Assembly (NCBI RefSeq): GCF_030272615.1
Contig: NC_081407.1
Span: forward strand, 316,106,456 to 316,166,455
From: Cryptomeria japonica
Taxonomy: Eukaryota; Streptophyta; Pinopsida; Cupressales; Cupressaceae
Direction of reading: 5' to 3'
DNA: 60,000 bases
The notes beneath the pieces are model-generated. The model saw only the letters and a list, made by a program, of their open reading frames with translations, ran no database searches and was not told the DNA's origin. The translations under genes and the position numbers were made by a program. This document shows, in pieces, positions 12,197 through 24,280 of the stretch. The number at the start of each line of letters is the position of its first letter. The first letter of the stretch is position 1.

Positions 12197-14190
12197 TGCC
12201 TCTAAATGTATATATAAAGAAAACTACAAAAAATATGATGATGATGAAATAAACAGTAGATATAGAAGACATGATTTTAAGAAAATGACAAATAATAGAG
12301 ATAAAGGGAAAAGGATCTTTTCTTTTATGGAGGCACATTCATCTAAAGAAAAATATGGTGAGGACTAGAATGAAGGATCTTTATTCTTGGCTATAGAAGA
12401 GAAGAATCGAGATAGGTCCTAAAGACCAAAAGAGAAGATTGCACTGCATGCTAAGGTAGAACCAAGACCTTGGATAATTGACTCTAGATATTCAAATCAC
12501 ATAACAGGAGATAAAGACAATTTCATTAATCTCAAGAAGTATAATGGTGGATCAGTAAAGTTTGCAAGAGAGGAAGTTGCACCGATTTGTAGAATAGGAA
12601 GCATCTCGATTGATGGCAAGCATAAAACTGATGATGTTTATTATGTAGAAGGTTTGAGAGATAATTGGTTGAGTGTTAGTCAGATGTGTAATAGAGGTTA
12701 TGAAGTTGTGTTCACCAATAACAACTATATAATCAAAAAAGGAAAAACTAGAAAGTTGGTAGCAAAATGCATTAGGGCAAGTGGAAATGTTTAGTACATA
12801 AAAGAGAGAAGTGGAAACATATGTTTTTTAACTCAAAGAAGTGAATGTTGGTTATGGAATAAAAGGATGGGACATGTTAACTTTGACAACATGATAAAGA
12901 TCAATAATACTAAAGTTCTAAGAGATTTTACAAAGATTATCAAGCCTATTGATATTGTGTGCAGGGAATATTAGTTAGGGAAGCAGACAAGAGAAGTTTC
13001 AAGAACAAGGAGTATTCTACTTCATATCCCTTGGACATGATTCATAGAGATTTGTGCAGGCCTACAAGGACAAGTAGACTTTATGGAGAAAGGTATTTCT
13101 TGTTATTTATTGATGATTACTCTAGGATGACATGGGTTACATTTTTTGAGGAAAATATGAAGCTTTTGAAAGGTTTAAAGTTTTCAAATCAATGGTAGAA
13201 AATCAAGTTGATTCTAAAATAAAGTGTTTAAGATCTAATAAAGGTGGATAATTTACTTTGAATGAATTTGATAATTTTTTTGAGAGATATGGTATTAGAA
13301 GACATTTTTATACTCCAAGAACTCCTCAACAAAATGGTGTGGTAGAAAGGAAGAATAGAATCATTATTGAGATGGCTAGAAATATGGTAAAGGGTGCTAA
13401 CTTGGCTAATGTGTATTGGAAAGAAGTTGTGCATACCATTGTTTACATTCTTAATAGGGTATACATAAGAGTAAATCATACTAAGACACCTTATGAGCTA
13501 TGGAATGGAAGACCTCCTACTATGAAGTATTTAAAAATCTTTGGGAGTAAGTGCTATATCAAAAGAGGAAAATGATCTTGAAAAGTTTGATACCAGAGCA
13601 TATGGAGGAATATTCTTGGTATATGCTACAAATAGAAAAGCCTACCGGTGTTACAATAAGAGTCTAAACAAGATAGTGAAAATTACAAATGTGAAAGAAT
13701 GTAAGGCATGGGATCAAACTGCCCCTAAACCCATTCAAGAGACTGAATTTGAGATCATTCCAATTGCTATAGAAAAAATAGATTCGAAAGACAACAATGT
13801 GGAAGAGAAAAATGAAACTAAAGAAGATAAAGAAGAAGAACCAGAGACAGAAATCAAGACCCTGAAATATGTGCAAAGGAATCATTTGAAAGACCAAAAG
13901 AAGTATAAATCTATGATTGGAGGATTATTATATCTTACTACCTCTAGACCAGATATTATGTAAGTTGTATGTTTAGTTGCTAGATTTTAAGATAGTATAA
14001 AGCAAACTCATGATCAAGCAGTGAAGAGGACTTTTTAGGTATCTAAAAATAATTCAATATTTTGGTCTATGGTACAAGAAGGATGGAGATTTCATGTTGA
14101 GAGCTTATACATATATTGAATGGGATAAAAGCATTGATGATAGGAAAAGTACTAGTGGTTGAACATTCTTTTTAGGAGATAGATTGGTTT
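12197..14190 (+). pseudogene. pol: Pol of copia element C: protease, integrase and end of RT, decayed
   Basis: The frame resumes after S1 with the end of Gag. Near 12470 comes a protease-like WIIDS..SNHITG motif, in which the usual copia DSGAS/DSGCS is degenerate. A GAG-pre-integrase region follows (LSVSQMCN.G near 12670; H...K, reading WNKRMGHVNF near 12865). The integrase core is at about 12960-13575 (FIDDYSR near 13105, TPQQNGVVERKNR near 13320, and W.EV...YILNR near 13420). After a Glu/Lys-rich linker the frame jumps directly from an RNHLKDQ motif (about 13880) to YKSMIGGLLYLT..RPDIM (about 13905), so the RT palm with its FVDD site is absent. The RNase H start (DRKSTSG...FFLGDRLVS) ends at the R insertion. 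Several frameshifts and stops are present. Confidence 0.88.
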
Positions 14191-14266
14191 CATGTTGTAG
14201 CATTGTAAATTGTCATTGGGCTGATTTACAACTCATGTTTGTGCCCCTACTTTAGTGTGTCCTAGT

Positions 14267-15884
14267 TGTTGGCATTTGGAATAATTGATACATATCAGGT
14301 GATGCAGTTGAAGTTGGATAACTACACTGGTAAAGGATATAAGTCTATTTGTGATGAAGAGATTGAGATTCTATGGATAGATGACATGATCAGTTATTTG
14401 TGTTGAAATTGCTGGAAACTGATGTGAAATGATGTTTAATGATGTTCCTAATGTTTTGTTTTGTCATCTAAGTGATTTGGTTTCTCGGAAGAAAGGGTTT
14501 ACCAGTAGAGAGATAAAGTATGTGAAATAGGACTTTAACCGGTAAAATAGAATTATTTTGATTGGATCGGTCGATTGGCGATGATTGGTGATTTGCGGTT
14601 TGGATGGTGAACTTGTATCATGGGAAGATGTATATGACTAGAACTGAAACTTGTGATGATTACTGGAAGGCATGTTTCAAATTTCTGATGAAGTTTTGCT
14701 AAGGTTTTAGTAGGGTTTAAGAACCGGTAATGATTTTTGTTATGATGGTGATCAACGGTGATTCTACATCAAGTTGGTAACACGACACAACCCATGTGAA
14801 AGATTTGATAGTTTTTTTGGCATGATTCGAGGAAGATTTTCTTGGAATCAGCGAAACGCTTAGTAGAGTGTTTTGTGGACACAGATCAGATTTTCATGAT
14901 GAGTTATGATTAACCAATGATTGATATTGCATTGTAATTTGTTGTAATAATCTATATAATGATCTATGATAATCTCTTGTGATCTAATTGTAAATTCATG
15001 ATGTAATTAGGTTTTGTGGCCAACCTAGTTGAGATGGCTATTTATGTTGACACAGTTGATGTTCATTGTGTTGGTGGTCTTAGAGAATGTGTTAAGTTGT
15101 CCAAGTGAAGTGTGAGATCTTCCTGAGAGTTGTAGAGTGTTGTGTATAATTGGATCTGATCAAGCAAGTAGAGAAGTGCAAGTAATAGATCATTCTTTCA
15201 CTATTGTTCCCTAACAATTGTAGCAGGTTAAATCCCTTGACTAGGTAGGTTCTAACAAAACAAATTAAGTCCCCTAATAAGAAAGCTCTCAAAAGAGTGT
15301 TAAATCCTCTCACAAGGTTGATCCTGATAGATCATCAAGCTCCTATTAGGGTATGCTCCTAACTGGGCGTATTGTAAGCTCCTAATAGGGCGTACTTTGA
15401 AAGAGTACAAATATTTGTGGGTGCCAACTCCCACCGTGGTTTTTCTTTATTTGGGTTTTCACGTCAAAAACTTATGGTGTTCATGTGTGGAATTTTTTTC
15501 ATGTGATGTTCTTGTTTATATTTCATTTCATGCATTGTTTATGAGACACCGGTTATGATGTTTTATCATAAATTTATCAGAGGTTACCGGTACTGATAAG
15601 AAGTTGTTTGAGAAAGTTTTTGAACTGATTGATAAGGTTAATGAGTTGGTAAATGATCAAGTTTATATGATTACTTTGGTGGTGAAAGTATTGGTAAATG
15701 ATTTTATTAATGTGTTAAGCAAATCTAATAAAGAGGGTATTAGATCTAATTACAGAAGTTGAGACATTTGTTAAAAGATTTCAGATCTGAGATAAGTTTG
15801 GTTTTTAGTTAAAGTTTCAATTGGTCTTAATATTGATTCATCCCCCCCCCTCTCAGTATTAATAGGATCCTCATAGGATTAACA
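14267..15884 (+). mobile_element. Solo LTR S3 (copia type) in the 5' LTR of R
   Basis: It starts TGTTGGCATTT and ends GATTAACA, with the shared CACCGTGGTTTTTC block near 15430 and a C-rich CCCCTCTCAGT run at 15843-15857. Flanks are CTAGT and CTACC, which agree at three of five positions, so the target duplication is weak. The other R LTR reads CTATC at the same point and lacks the insert, which supports the boundaries. No internal domain is present. Confidence 0.8.
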
Positions 15885-16165
15885 CTACCTTAATCACCTA
15901 TCTAGGCATCGTTTTGCACTTATTCTATATTTATGATGCCATGTACACCCACTGATGGACTCCTTGGTGGGGTACCCTTCTCCCTAAGGCTCCATTGTGG
16001 TCCCTTTTTTAGAAGGACCATGGCGCCCAGTGCCATAGTCCCTCTTAGTGGGGCTCAATTTTGAATTAGGGCAGGGTTCCTATCCCTTCAGTGGGAATTA
16101 TCCATCTTCATGGCTTTGCATGACCATTGGAGGTTGGTCTAATTGGTAATTTACCTAGATACCCC

Positions 16166-16174
16166 TATATAAAG
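16166..16174 (+). promoter_or_regulatory. TATA box in the 5' LTR of R
   Basis: TATATAAAG lies in a block conserved with 52273-52281 of the 3' LTR. Its place in mid-LTR and its conservation fit the U3 promoter. Transcription would start some 25-35 bases downstream, but the LTR is now split. Confidence 0.65.
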
Positions 16175-16781
16175 ACATTTGGTCAACCTAATTGAATCTA
16201 AAACTCCAAGCAATCCGATCAAGAAACCAATTCATTGCACCATGAAGTATTTATTATCAATCATTTTTAGCACTAGTAGAAATATGGCAAATAAATGACT
16301 ACATGACCAAATTTTTTAGTCACGACAAGTAAAAATGATCAAATTTTAGTCATTTTTTACAACAAAGCTATAAATGACTAATTTGGTCATCGGGTGAGAT
16401 CACACAGATAAAAATGACTAAATAAATGACTAATTTGATAGATGATAGAGAAATTATAAATAAATGACTAGATATTTGCTTGGGTCTTCTCTTAAAGAAA
16501 TTAGGTACTTGTGGAAATGATATAAAAAATTGATCCTAATATTTTTGTTTGTAAATTATTTACTATTTAAATATTATTTTAATTTATAAATAATAAATTA
16601 TTTTATTAGCAAATGTATTATATTATATTTTTTATTTCTATTAAAAATATAATAAGAATAAAAGTATAACAATTTCACTTAGATTTAAAACAATTTTTGA
16701 AGACAAAATAAATATTTTACCTTAAATATTTAAATTATTCTTTATATTATCTTAAATTAAAAATAAAAAATATTCTAATTG

Positions 16782-16804
16782 TATATGTGTGTGTGTGTGT
16801 GTGT

Positions 16805-16852
<48 letters not shown>

Positions 16853-16853
16853 C
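16782..16853. repeat. Palindromic (GT)n-(AC)n microsatellite
   Basis: TATATGTGTGTG... continues to a GCGC centre at about 16805-16808 and then runs as ACACAC... to ATATAT. The left arm is shorter than the right. It is one alternating purine-pyrimidine tract that can form a hairpin or Z-DNA. Confidence 0.9.
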
Positions 16854-16879
16854 TTACTGTTTATCAAATTTGCATTATA

Positions 16880-18280
16880 TTTTTTATTGCACATTACCCC
16901 TTTTTTATTATAACCCATTTTGCATCTATCTAGATTAAAAATAGCCTATATAGATTTCAAGGTCATAATTGAAATTTTGAAAGGTTTTGATTTCTTTAAA
17001 GAATAAATTAAAAAATTACCTCCAAAGCCTAAGACTATAGTGTTTCCAAAAAAAATAATGAATCCCGTCAAGGAAAAAATTAGCAGGAAATCAAAATTTC
17101 AATCGACGGGAGTAAGAGGAGTTGTGGAAACCATACCAATGGATGGAATGTTGTAATCAAAACTTTGTTGTGGAAAAAATAGGAAAACACAATGTGGTCT
17201 TTATTGTAGGGATGCAATAAAAAGATGGTTTATCTACACTCTGCAGAGTGTGCACGGTAGAAGAAGACCAAAGGAAGACATTGACAAACACAGGTACCAT
17301 ACATTTCTATGTTTTTGAATTATAAAACTTTAAATAAATTTTTTGTATCTTTTTCTTGTATGCAATATAAAATTTTTGTATCAGTTAAACTACCCACCTA
17401 GAGAGGAGATTGATCATTGGCACGCCCTCCTATATCAGTTGGGTTCCCTCGAATTCAAACTATGTAGCAAGGAGTCAAGGTCTTGGGAGAGAGGAATCAT
17501 GGAAGGATATTTGAATCCACCCACCCATATCCATAGTTTATAGTAGGGAAATAACAAACCCCCAAAACAATACCACCATAAAAATAATAGTAATTGCTCA
17601 TTATCTAACCATGATATGAAATAGCTATATGGCTATGAATGCTCTTATTATTGACACGAAGAACCATTACATCTACAATTTATGAAGGCTCTATTTATAT
17701 GTGTTAGACTATCCTTTTGGCCACTGTCTTGGTATGTATGACTCTTTATGTAAATATCAAACTCTTACTTAATTCTAGAAAGTTTAGTGTGCTGCTCTCT
17801 TTGGGTTTGACAGTGTTGCTCTTTAAGGTTGAGAATCCCTTGTGACTTTGCACTGATATTTTGGGCCTTGATTGCAAATAGTTGTCCTCTGCTATTGTCA
17901 TTTTGGCTTCATGACTGTAAGATTACTAAGAGTCTTTTGTCCTAATGACTATTGCAATCCTTGTTCTTATGTAATTGTTTCTCAATCTTGCTCTAGATTG
18001 TTCTAGTCTACCCTTACAAAGACAATGGTCTCTTTGACTATAATACTTATATGTGCATGCTAATAGGTGATGACTTTTATGTTTCCCTTTGACTACATGA
18101 TGAAAGTATTCACTCTTCTTTGTACTATGTGGCTGGTTCTTGATGAAGAATTATGATTCTATATATTATTTTTGATCTCTTTGCTCCCTTGTCTACGAGG
18201 CAAAGATGAAAACCTGAAAATCAAATACACATGAGAACCCTAGAGAAATGATGTACTGGTCACACCATCCGTCGCAAAAA
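16880..18280. other. CACTA interior, no gene seen
   Basis: AT-rich DNA without a convincing reading frame. A frame at 17343-17543 is open for 66 codons, but it resembles nothing I know and has no supporting context. I assign nothing. Confidence 0.4.
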
Positions 18281-18286
18281 TCTCTA

Positions 18287-18535
18287 CCGCTAGCCTACAC
18301 CCTCATGGGGTTGGAAGGGGATGTCCTTACTGATGGCTTCCCTTATCTCATCTGATACATCCTCTTGTCTGATTAGACAATACAATTCTTTCACATCAAC
18401 TCCCAAGTTAGCTAGGAGATCTGCCACTCTGTTACCCTCTCTATAGGTGTGCATGATTTCAAATTCACCAATTTGATTCAGCAAACTATTGATACTTGGA
18501 AGCCATTTATTTAATCTCCAATTATGGATATGATA
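18287..18535 (-). pseudogene. RNase H-like fragment (RVT_3 type)
   Basis: The minus strand reads a stretch ending in a stop at 18290. It has the hallmark of the plant RNase H-like domain found in LINE-type elements and related host proteins: a hydrophobic helix, then YREGN.VAD.LANLGV. The first acidic catalytic residues of RNase H would lie upstream and are not visible; only the last third of the domain remains. The upstream bases to about 18535 continue in frame (KWLPSINSLLNQ) and then degenerate. It is probably a captured or inserted scrap within the CACTA element. Confidence 0.65.
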
Positions 18536-19451
18536 GTCATCAAGTTGTTATCTATGAAATGTCACTCAAATTTATTTGAGACTGCAATCTATAGAGCTCA
18601 TAATCATTGAGTATACTCAAGAATCAGTAGGATTTATTTTGTGTCATTTAAGACAAGCTTTCCATATTTTGAAATTGTAATATTTGTAGGTGTAGGTACT
18701 TTATGGAATCTTTGTATTTTTTTACAAGTTTAGATAAATTAATCAAGTTTGACAGAAATTGTGTCAAGAATGAAAGTAATAGTTAAGGGATGAAATTCTT
18801 TTAATGTGCATAGAATAGTCATCAAGCATCTTCCCATTCCCCAAAATGTACAATATATCGATAAGTGCTCTCTTGAGTGTCAAACGAAAATTATTATATC
18901 TATTCAATATCCAAGTATAATTTCTAATATCTACCACTTCTTTCACCTGACAACTGTATTAGTAGTTCCCAAGTGTAATGACCTTCGCATCTCCAATGCA
19001 AATGCGTAGTTTTCAAATTTTGCCACATTTTCTTTTATAATTTGGTTAATGCTTTTTGGCAGAATATTTGGATACTGAAAACCTTTTGGCAAAGAAAGAT
19101 AATTGTGAACAAAGAGCCCATAAAAACTACCCATGTATGAAAAATGTCATGCGAACACCTAAGGGCTACGATTTAATAAGAGTAATTACATGAAACAAAA
19201 GAACAAAAATATTGTGAATGGATCAAATCACATACCATCCCAAGGAGGAGGAAACGTTGAAGTGATTTCCTCATTGTTGTCAGACACTCTACAAGGAGGA
19301 ACCCTAGTTTCACATGAAGGAACTAACATTCTTGCAATAATGACACTGTGATTCGAATCTTGTACACCTATGGGATTATACCTTCCTTGCACAACATCTT
19401 TAGCTACAATTTCTAATAATTATGGAAAGACTTGAAAACATCATCTTGTTT

Positions 19452-19995
19452 CTATTTTTCGATAAGCCTTTCCCAAAGCTTAGGATTAGAAGTAACCGTA
19501 AGAAGCTCCTTCTTTATGTCAATAAATGCGTCGTCCATTTCTATATCTTCCATGTCCTCGGCATGATAAGTCCATAGCTTACGTAAATCATCGTTATAAC
19601 CATCCCAGTTGATTTTGTAGGTCCCCCTCAAAGATTTTATAGTACACTCCACAGCTACTTTGCAACACAATTCTTGCATAAATTTTTCACTATTAGAATA
19701 TCTGCATATTTTCCTGTTAAGATCCTTGAGCGATTGGAGAGTTTCTATGGTTTTCTCATAAATGATTCCCTTCGAAAGGTCTGAGGAAATACTCTTTAGC
19801 AGTATCATTTTCTTGAGCTTAAAATTTTCATTTGAAATAGGAAGAGCTCTGATGAGTCCAGAAATAATCCAATCCTCATTGCAGTGCCTAATAATGTACT
19901 CTAAAATCCACTCTGCACTTTTCTTGTTGCTTCCGATTTCAGAAGGAAAGGCCATCAAACATTTGGAAGCACCCTGTAAAGTGCATAGCTTTCAT
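19452..19995 (-). pseudogene. Possible captured exon of an unrecognised plant gene
   Basis: An open frame of 168 codons from Met (19958) to a stop at 19452 extends upstream in frame to a splice-acceptor-like TTTACAG at about 19990. The protein is helical and mixed-charge, with WILEYIIRHCNEDWI near the start, then KKMILLKSISSDLSKGI and repeated heptad-like Leu/Ile. It has no membrane segment or signal peptide. I do not recognise the family. Codon use and length look like a genuine exon rather than chance in AT-rich DNA. Being inside a CACTA element in antisense orientation, it could be a gene fragment picked up by the transposon. A further short open stretch lies at 18943-19134 on the same strand. 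Confidence 0.5.
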
Positions 19996-20039
19996 TTGCT
20001 TTCCATTAGTCATCCACAAAAGCCAGATATGGAGTTATA

Positions 20040-22960
20040 ACATGACCAAACTCCATGATGTCCCATTATCTGTGCCTGCACAATTGACTCATTGTGAACA
20101 TATCTTCATTTAAATTCCCACAAATTTGCAATTTCAAAAATTCCATTCAGAACCAATCCAAGAGTCTTCTCTAAATCAAAACAACATATGATCACTAGTA
20201 AGTTCAAAATCAAAAGCAGTATTCCATATGATATCTTGCTTAGTGAAATGGGGGCTGCCCCTATTGAGGAACTTGCTATGGTTCATCTCATAATGATGCA
20301 AAGCCTTGTGTAAAATTATTTATCTCACTCAAATGACTTGAAACAAACACACTTCAACCAACCAATAATAGGTTCCTCAACCCTTCACGCCTTGCACCCA
20401 CAAACCTTCACCAAATCACTCAAATGGGGTTTTCAACTTCAATGGCTTAACCAAACAGAACTCAGGGGTTAAAAAAACCTATGAAACCCTGACACATGGT
20501 TCCACATACCCAAGTTGAATGGTTCAATCCCCAATACACAAAACTGCACTTAACCGACTTATTCCTACTAGCCCTCCAAATCGGGTAATTTGACAATTGC
20601 TCAAAACTCTTCCAAAACACTTGGAATTTTTTTTGCATATTCAGATACCGATTTTCAATTTCTTTAACATATGTTAGACTTGGATATAGTTTTTTTGGAC
20701 CAACTTTTTGAACCAACAATCTGTCCTACTAGGATTAGGCCTAATTGGGCCACTTTTACAAAGAAACCCTATGAAATACTTCTCTCCTCAATCCCAAATC
20801 CAAAAGAATTCTTTAATTAGGATGCAAAACAACATATTTTCAAGGTTTCAAGTGGTTCCATGCTCATCTAATCATCCAAACACCAAACCCTCACTTTTAG
20901 AACCCAAAACCTAGGGCTTCCCAAATCTCACACATCCAAACACTTCCAAACCTAACCAAAAGGTAAAACACAATCTACTCAACATGGGTAGACACAATCC
21001 ATCATAAAATGATACCCTTGTTCAATTAAAACTCTCAAACTTATACATGGCACTAGTTATGCACTCCTTCAACATGTATCTTCACACCAAATGGTGATCA
21101 CCATCCCTCCAATCCACTCTCCCCTACATTCAAATCAACACGGGAGGCTATATTACACCTTCCTAGACTCAGTCCACAAGAAACAATGAGAACATAAAGT
21201 GGAATGAGTTTATTTCCACATAATAACCCTCAAACCTATGTAAAACCTGTCAATAACAGCAGTTACACAAAATAATCAAACAAATATGCACAAATGGATT
21301 GTTAGACCCTCAAAACACTTTCAGATGAGTGAAAATATTGTTCTTAGATCATCCAAGAATAGTAACCATTGACAAAATGAAAAGAAGAAAGGAATTCCAC
21401 ATGTGAAAACTCAATTTTTTTAATCTCAAAGTGCAGGGAATCCGTGTGTATTTGATTATCAAAAGTGTTTCCTTACATTTATCACCTTCTATCTTCAACA
21501 ACAACAATAGCCTAAAGTGATCCTCAATGATATATTATGCAAAAGGAAAAGGATGTGGATGCAACAAAACATCAAATGGATGAGTAAATTGAATACCCAT
21601 CTCAATATGTATCCCATGAATAACAAAGACATCAAGGTCTTCGTTATGGATAAATTCTACAAGAGGAATTGGCAAAGTGGGCTTGGAAGGAAGACAATAT
21701 ATTATATCAATGAGTTTAATCCCACATGTAATCAACTTTAAAAAATGTACATCAGGTCCAACATTTAATGGAGGGCTAAAATTCTTATCGCCCAGCTGAG
21801 AACCAACTCTCATCAACTCTATTGTGAGACCGGGCGTTGAAGAGGCCAAAAGAGGCTTGGGAAGAGAGAGTTTGCACTTTTTTCCATTCTAGGAATGTGG
21901 AAATTGAACAAAATTTTATTTTAGAATGTTAGGCTTACAGGGACAAAAAGGACAAATTTATTAATATCTTATTTGATTGCTCTTGGTACATCTTATTCAG
22001 TGAGGAGAACATTGAGAAGTTGGGTGTGCTTATCGTCAACTTGCACAAGAAAAGAAATGAGTTACTGAAGTTGGTTTAATTTGGAAGGTTTTCCCATAGG
22101 CTATGTTTTATCCTGGTGGACATTAAAAATTACCTTATCTTATCTTATCTTTATCATATCAGAGAAAGGAGGGTGAACCGAAAGAAAATATAATTAAATT
22201 GACTTTATAAAGAAATTTGAATTTTATCAGTTTATGATAATATTGTTTGAGAAGTTTAGGATAAATATACTTTTAATAGGGTATGTCATTCGTAGATGAG
22301 TTAATTTTCGAATCCACAAATATTTACTTATCCTATTTTAATGTCGCCTTTCTATTGTGACAAATATATTTTAAGTATAATAACTAGCACTTGCACCAAA
22401 TAAAGTGCAATAGTTATGTCGATAGTAAGATATATAAAATGTGATTTCAATCTTGTATAAATTTATGTATTAAACAAAACTTTCATGAATATATTGTATT
22501 TGAATTTCTTTGCATCAGAGTATAAATCAATAATGTGTCATCATTGAATATCACTAGTTACTTGAATGTGCCTTGAATGTGTCATCTTTGGATTATTTTT
22601 TATGTTTGTTATTCTCATGGATAGGTATTGAAGTACTTGCATGGGCGATAAAGCTTGTTTGGATAGGACTTGTAGACTTTTGAGGCAAGGAAATCAGAGT
22701 TTGTTGCAATGAATTTGAAGTTAGCGAAGCCCTCTGCAGCAAATAAAGAGGTAATTTGAAACCCTCATTGATGAAAGTAAGTTGATAGGAAACACACACA
22801 TATTCCATTCTTAGTAGGTAAACTTCAAATGAATGTAAGATAGATCTCAAAACAATGACTCATTGTATCCTCTTCTTTCTATTATGGTCTTTATTAAAAG
22901 TCACTACTTTCAACAATGGTTTGGCATCTCTGTTTTCAAATTTATTTATTTTTCCTGGAA
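20040..22960. other. CACTA interior with one possible second exon fragment
   Basis: Mostly noncoding. A minus-strand frame at 21535-21849 (104 codons) has a Pro/Leu/Ile-rich sequence including LMRVGSQLGDKNFSPPL and could be an upstream exon of the fragment at 19452-19995, but no splice pair is clear. A minus frame at 20462-20719 is unrecognised. A short (TTATC)n run occurs near 22136-22152. Elsewhere I see nothing to annotate. Confidence 0.4.
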
Positions 22961-22994
22961 TTAGAAACTAATACAAATGGATTAGTGTCAAAGG

Positions 22995-23440
22995 TTGACT
23001 ATAGAGAAATATCATGCACATGATGAAAGAGTAGCTAATGAGAGGATCTTGGACAAACATCCATGTCCATATAATGATTGTCTTGGTGGGAAGGTGAAAA
23101 TAAGAAATGTGATTTATCGACATATGATAAGTTGTGGGCATAGTGATATAAGCCCTTGGGATTACAATTATTATGAAGATATGATATAATTGCAGACTGT
23201 GAGAGATGAAGAGGCAGCAAACATAAATGAAGTGGCACAAAACATAGATGAAGAGGCATATATGTTTGACGAAGGGTTTGAAGTTGATAGAATGTTGAAT
23301 GAGGGTCTAAGAGATGATTGGGCCAAGTCAATGGAGGATGCATTAAAACCTGATTATGCTAATTGTAAGTTAAGTCATTTGACAACAATCCTTCAAATTC
23401 TTAACTTGCAAGTGGTGCATGGTTGAACAAATGATAGTGT
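22995..23440 (+). pseudogene. CACTA TNP2 transposase, N-terminal part
   Basis: The frame begins with a transposase-associated domain: HPCPYNDCLGGK with spaced Cys residues, then a basic helix, H...CGH and W. After a short Glu/Asn-rich spacer comes the K....CKLSHLT.ILQILNLQVVHG motif that precedes the catalytic region in TNP2 proteins. A TAA near 23187 and a TGA near 23425 interrupt it. The frame is cut at 23440 by element L and resumes at 30104. These proteins bind CACTA ends and cut and paste the element. Confidence 0.8.
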
Positions 23441-23989
23441 TGTTGTCCTCATTTTTGTTTCCAAAAATGAAGGACCACTACATGAAATTTTTGTGAAAAA
23501 ATGAAAAAAATTACTCTATGGCATGCTTCCCGAGGTAGAATTTTGACTAATCCTTGGACTGGCTTAATCCTCAGTCCATCCTCAAACTACATTTTGAATT
23601 TCGTTAAATTCTGGGTTCATTTGCTATGTCTTTCCTTCAATATTAGGTTTTAAAATCCTGACTACGAGTGGAGAATTTTCTTCAAACTACAAGTTTTAAT
23701 GATATTCATTGTTTTGGTTGTTGTAGGCGATTTTTTAGCTTATTACATGTGCACTTTTATTAAAAGATGTTACTTGCAATTTTTTTTAAATTTCCCTTTC
23801 TTGATTGTGTTATTTTTAATTGTTTTTTGGTCTTGTTTAGTTAAAATAGGGATTTTTTCGCTCAATTACAAGTAAACTTGCAATTTGGTCTAAAAACCCC
23901 TACTTTAATGGTTTTTACACATATAATAGGGATTTTAAATCCGCATTACATATGTGCAAGCCTTTCTAACTTGTTGTAGGGATTTTATT

Positions 23990-24280
23990 TCCCTTTTACA
24001 AGTAATTAAAACTTGCATTTCTCTCCAAAAAACCCGATTTTATGCATAAAGTGCATTTTTGATATTTTTAAAACTTGCTATTTGGTTCAAAAAACCCGAA
24101 TTTGCCTTGTAAGTGAAAAAGTCAAAAATAAAACTTGCTATTTGTCTAAAAAAACTTGATTTTGGCCTAGTGAGTGAAAAAGTGAATTTTAGAACTTGTC
24201 ATTTGTTCTAAAAAACTCGATTTTCATTCCCTTATGCATTTCAAACTTGTTCTTCTCTCCAAAAAACCCGATTTTCAGTT
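23990..24280 (+). repeat. Diverged repeats in the leader of element L
   Basis: A phrase like AAAACTTGC(A/T)TTT followed by CAAAAAACCCGATTTT recurs about five times, near 24008, 24070, 24135, 24195 and 24248. Spacing is about 50-65 bases. Related ACTTGCA and CCCGATT words continue more loosely to about 25400. Confidence 0.7.

Noticed and set aside
22968-23343. Minus-strand frames of 90 and 102 codons
   Set aside because: They are antisense shadows of the TNP2 N-terminal coding region.
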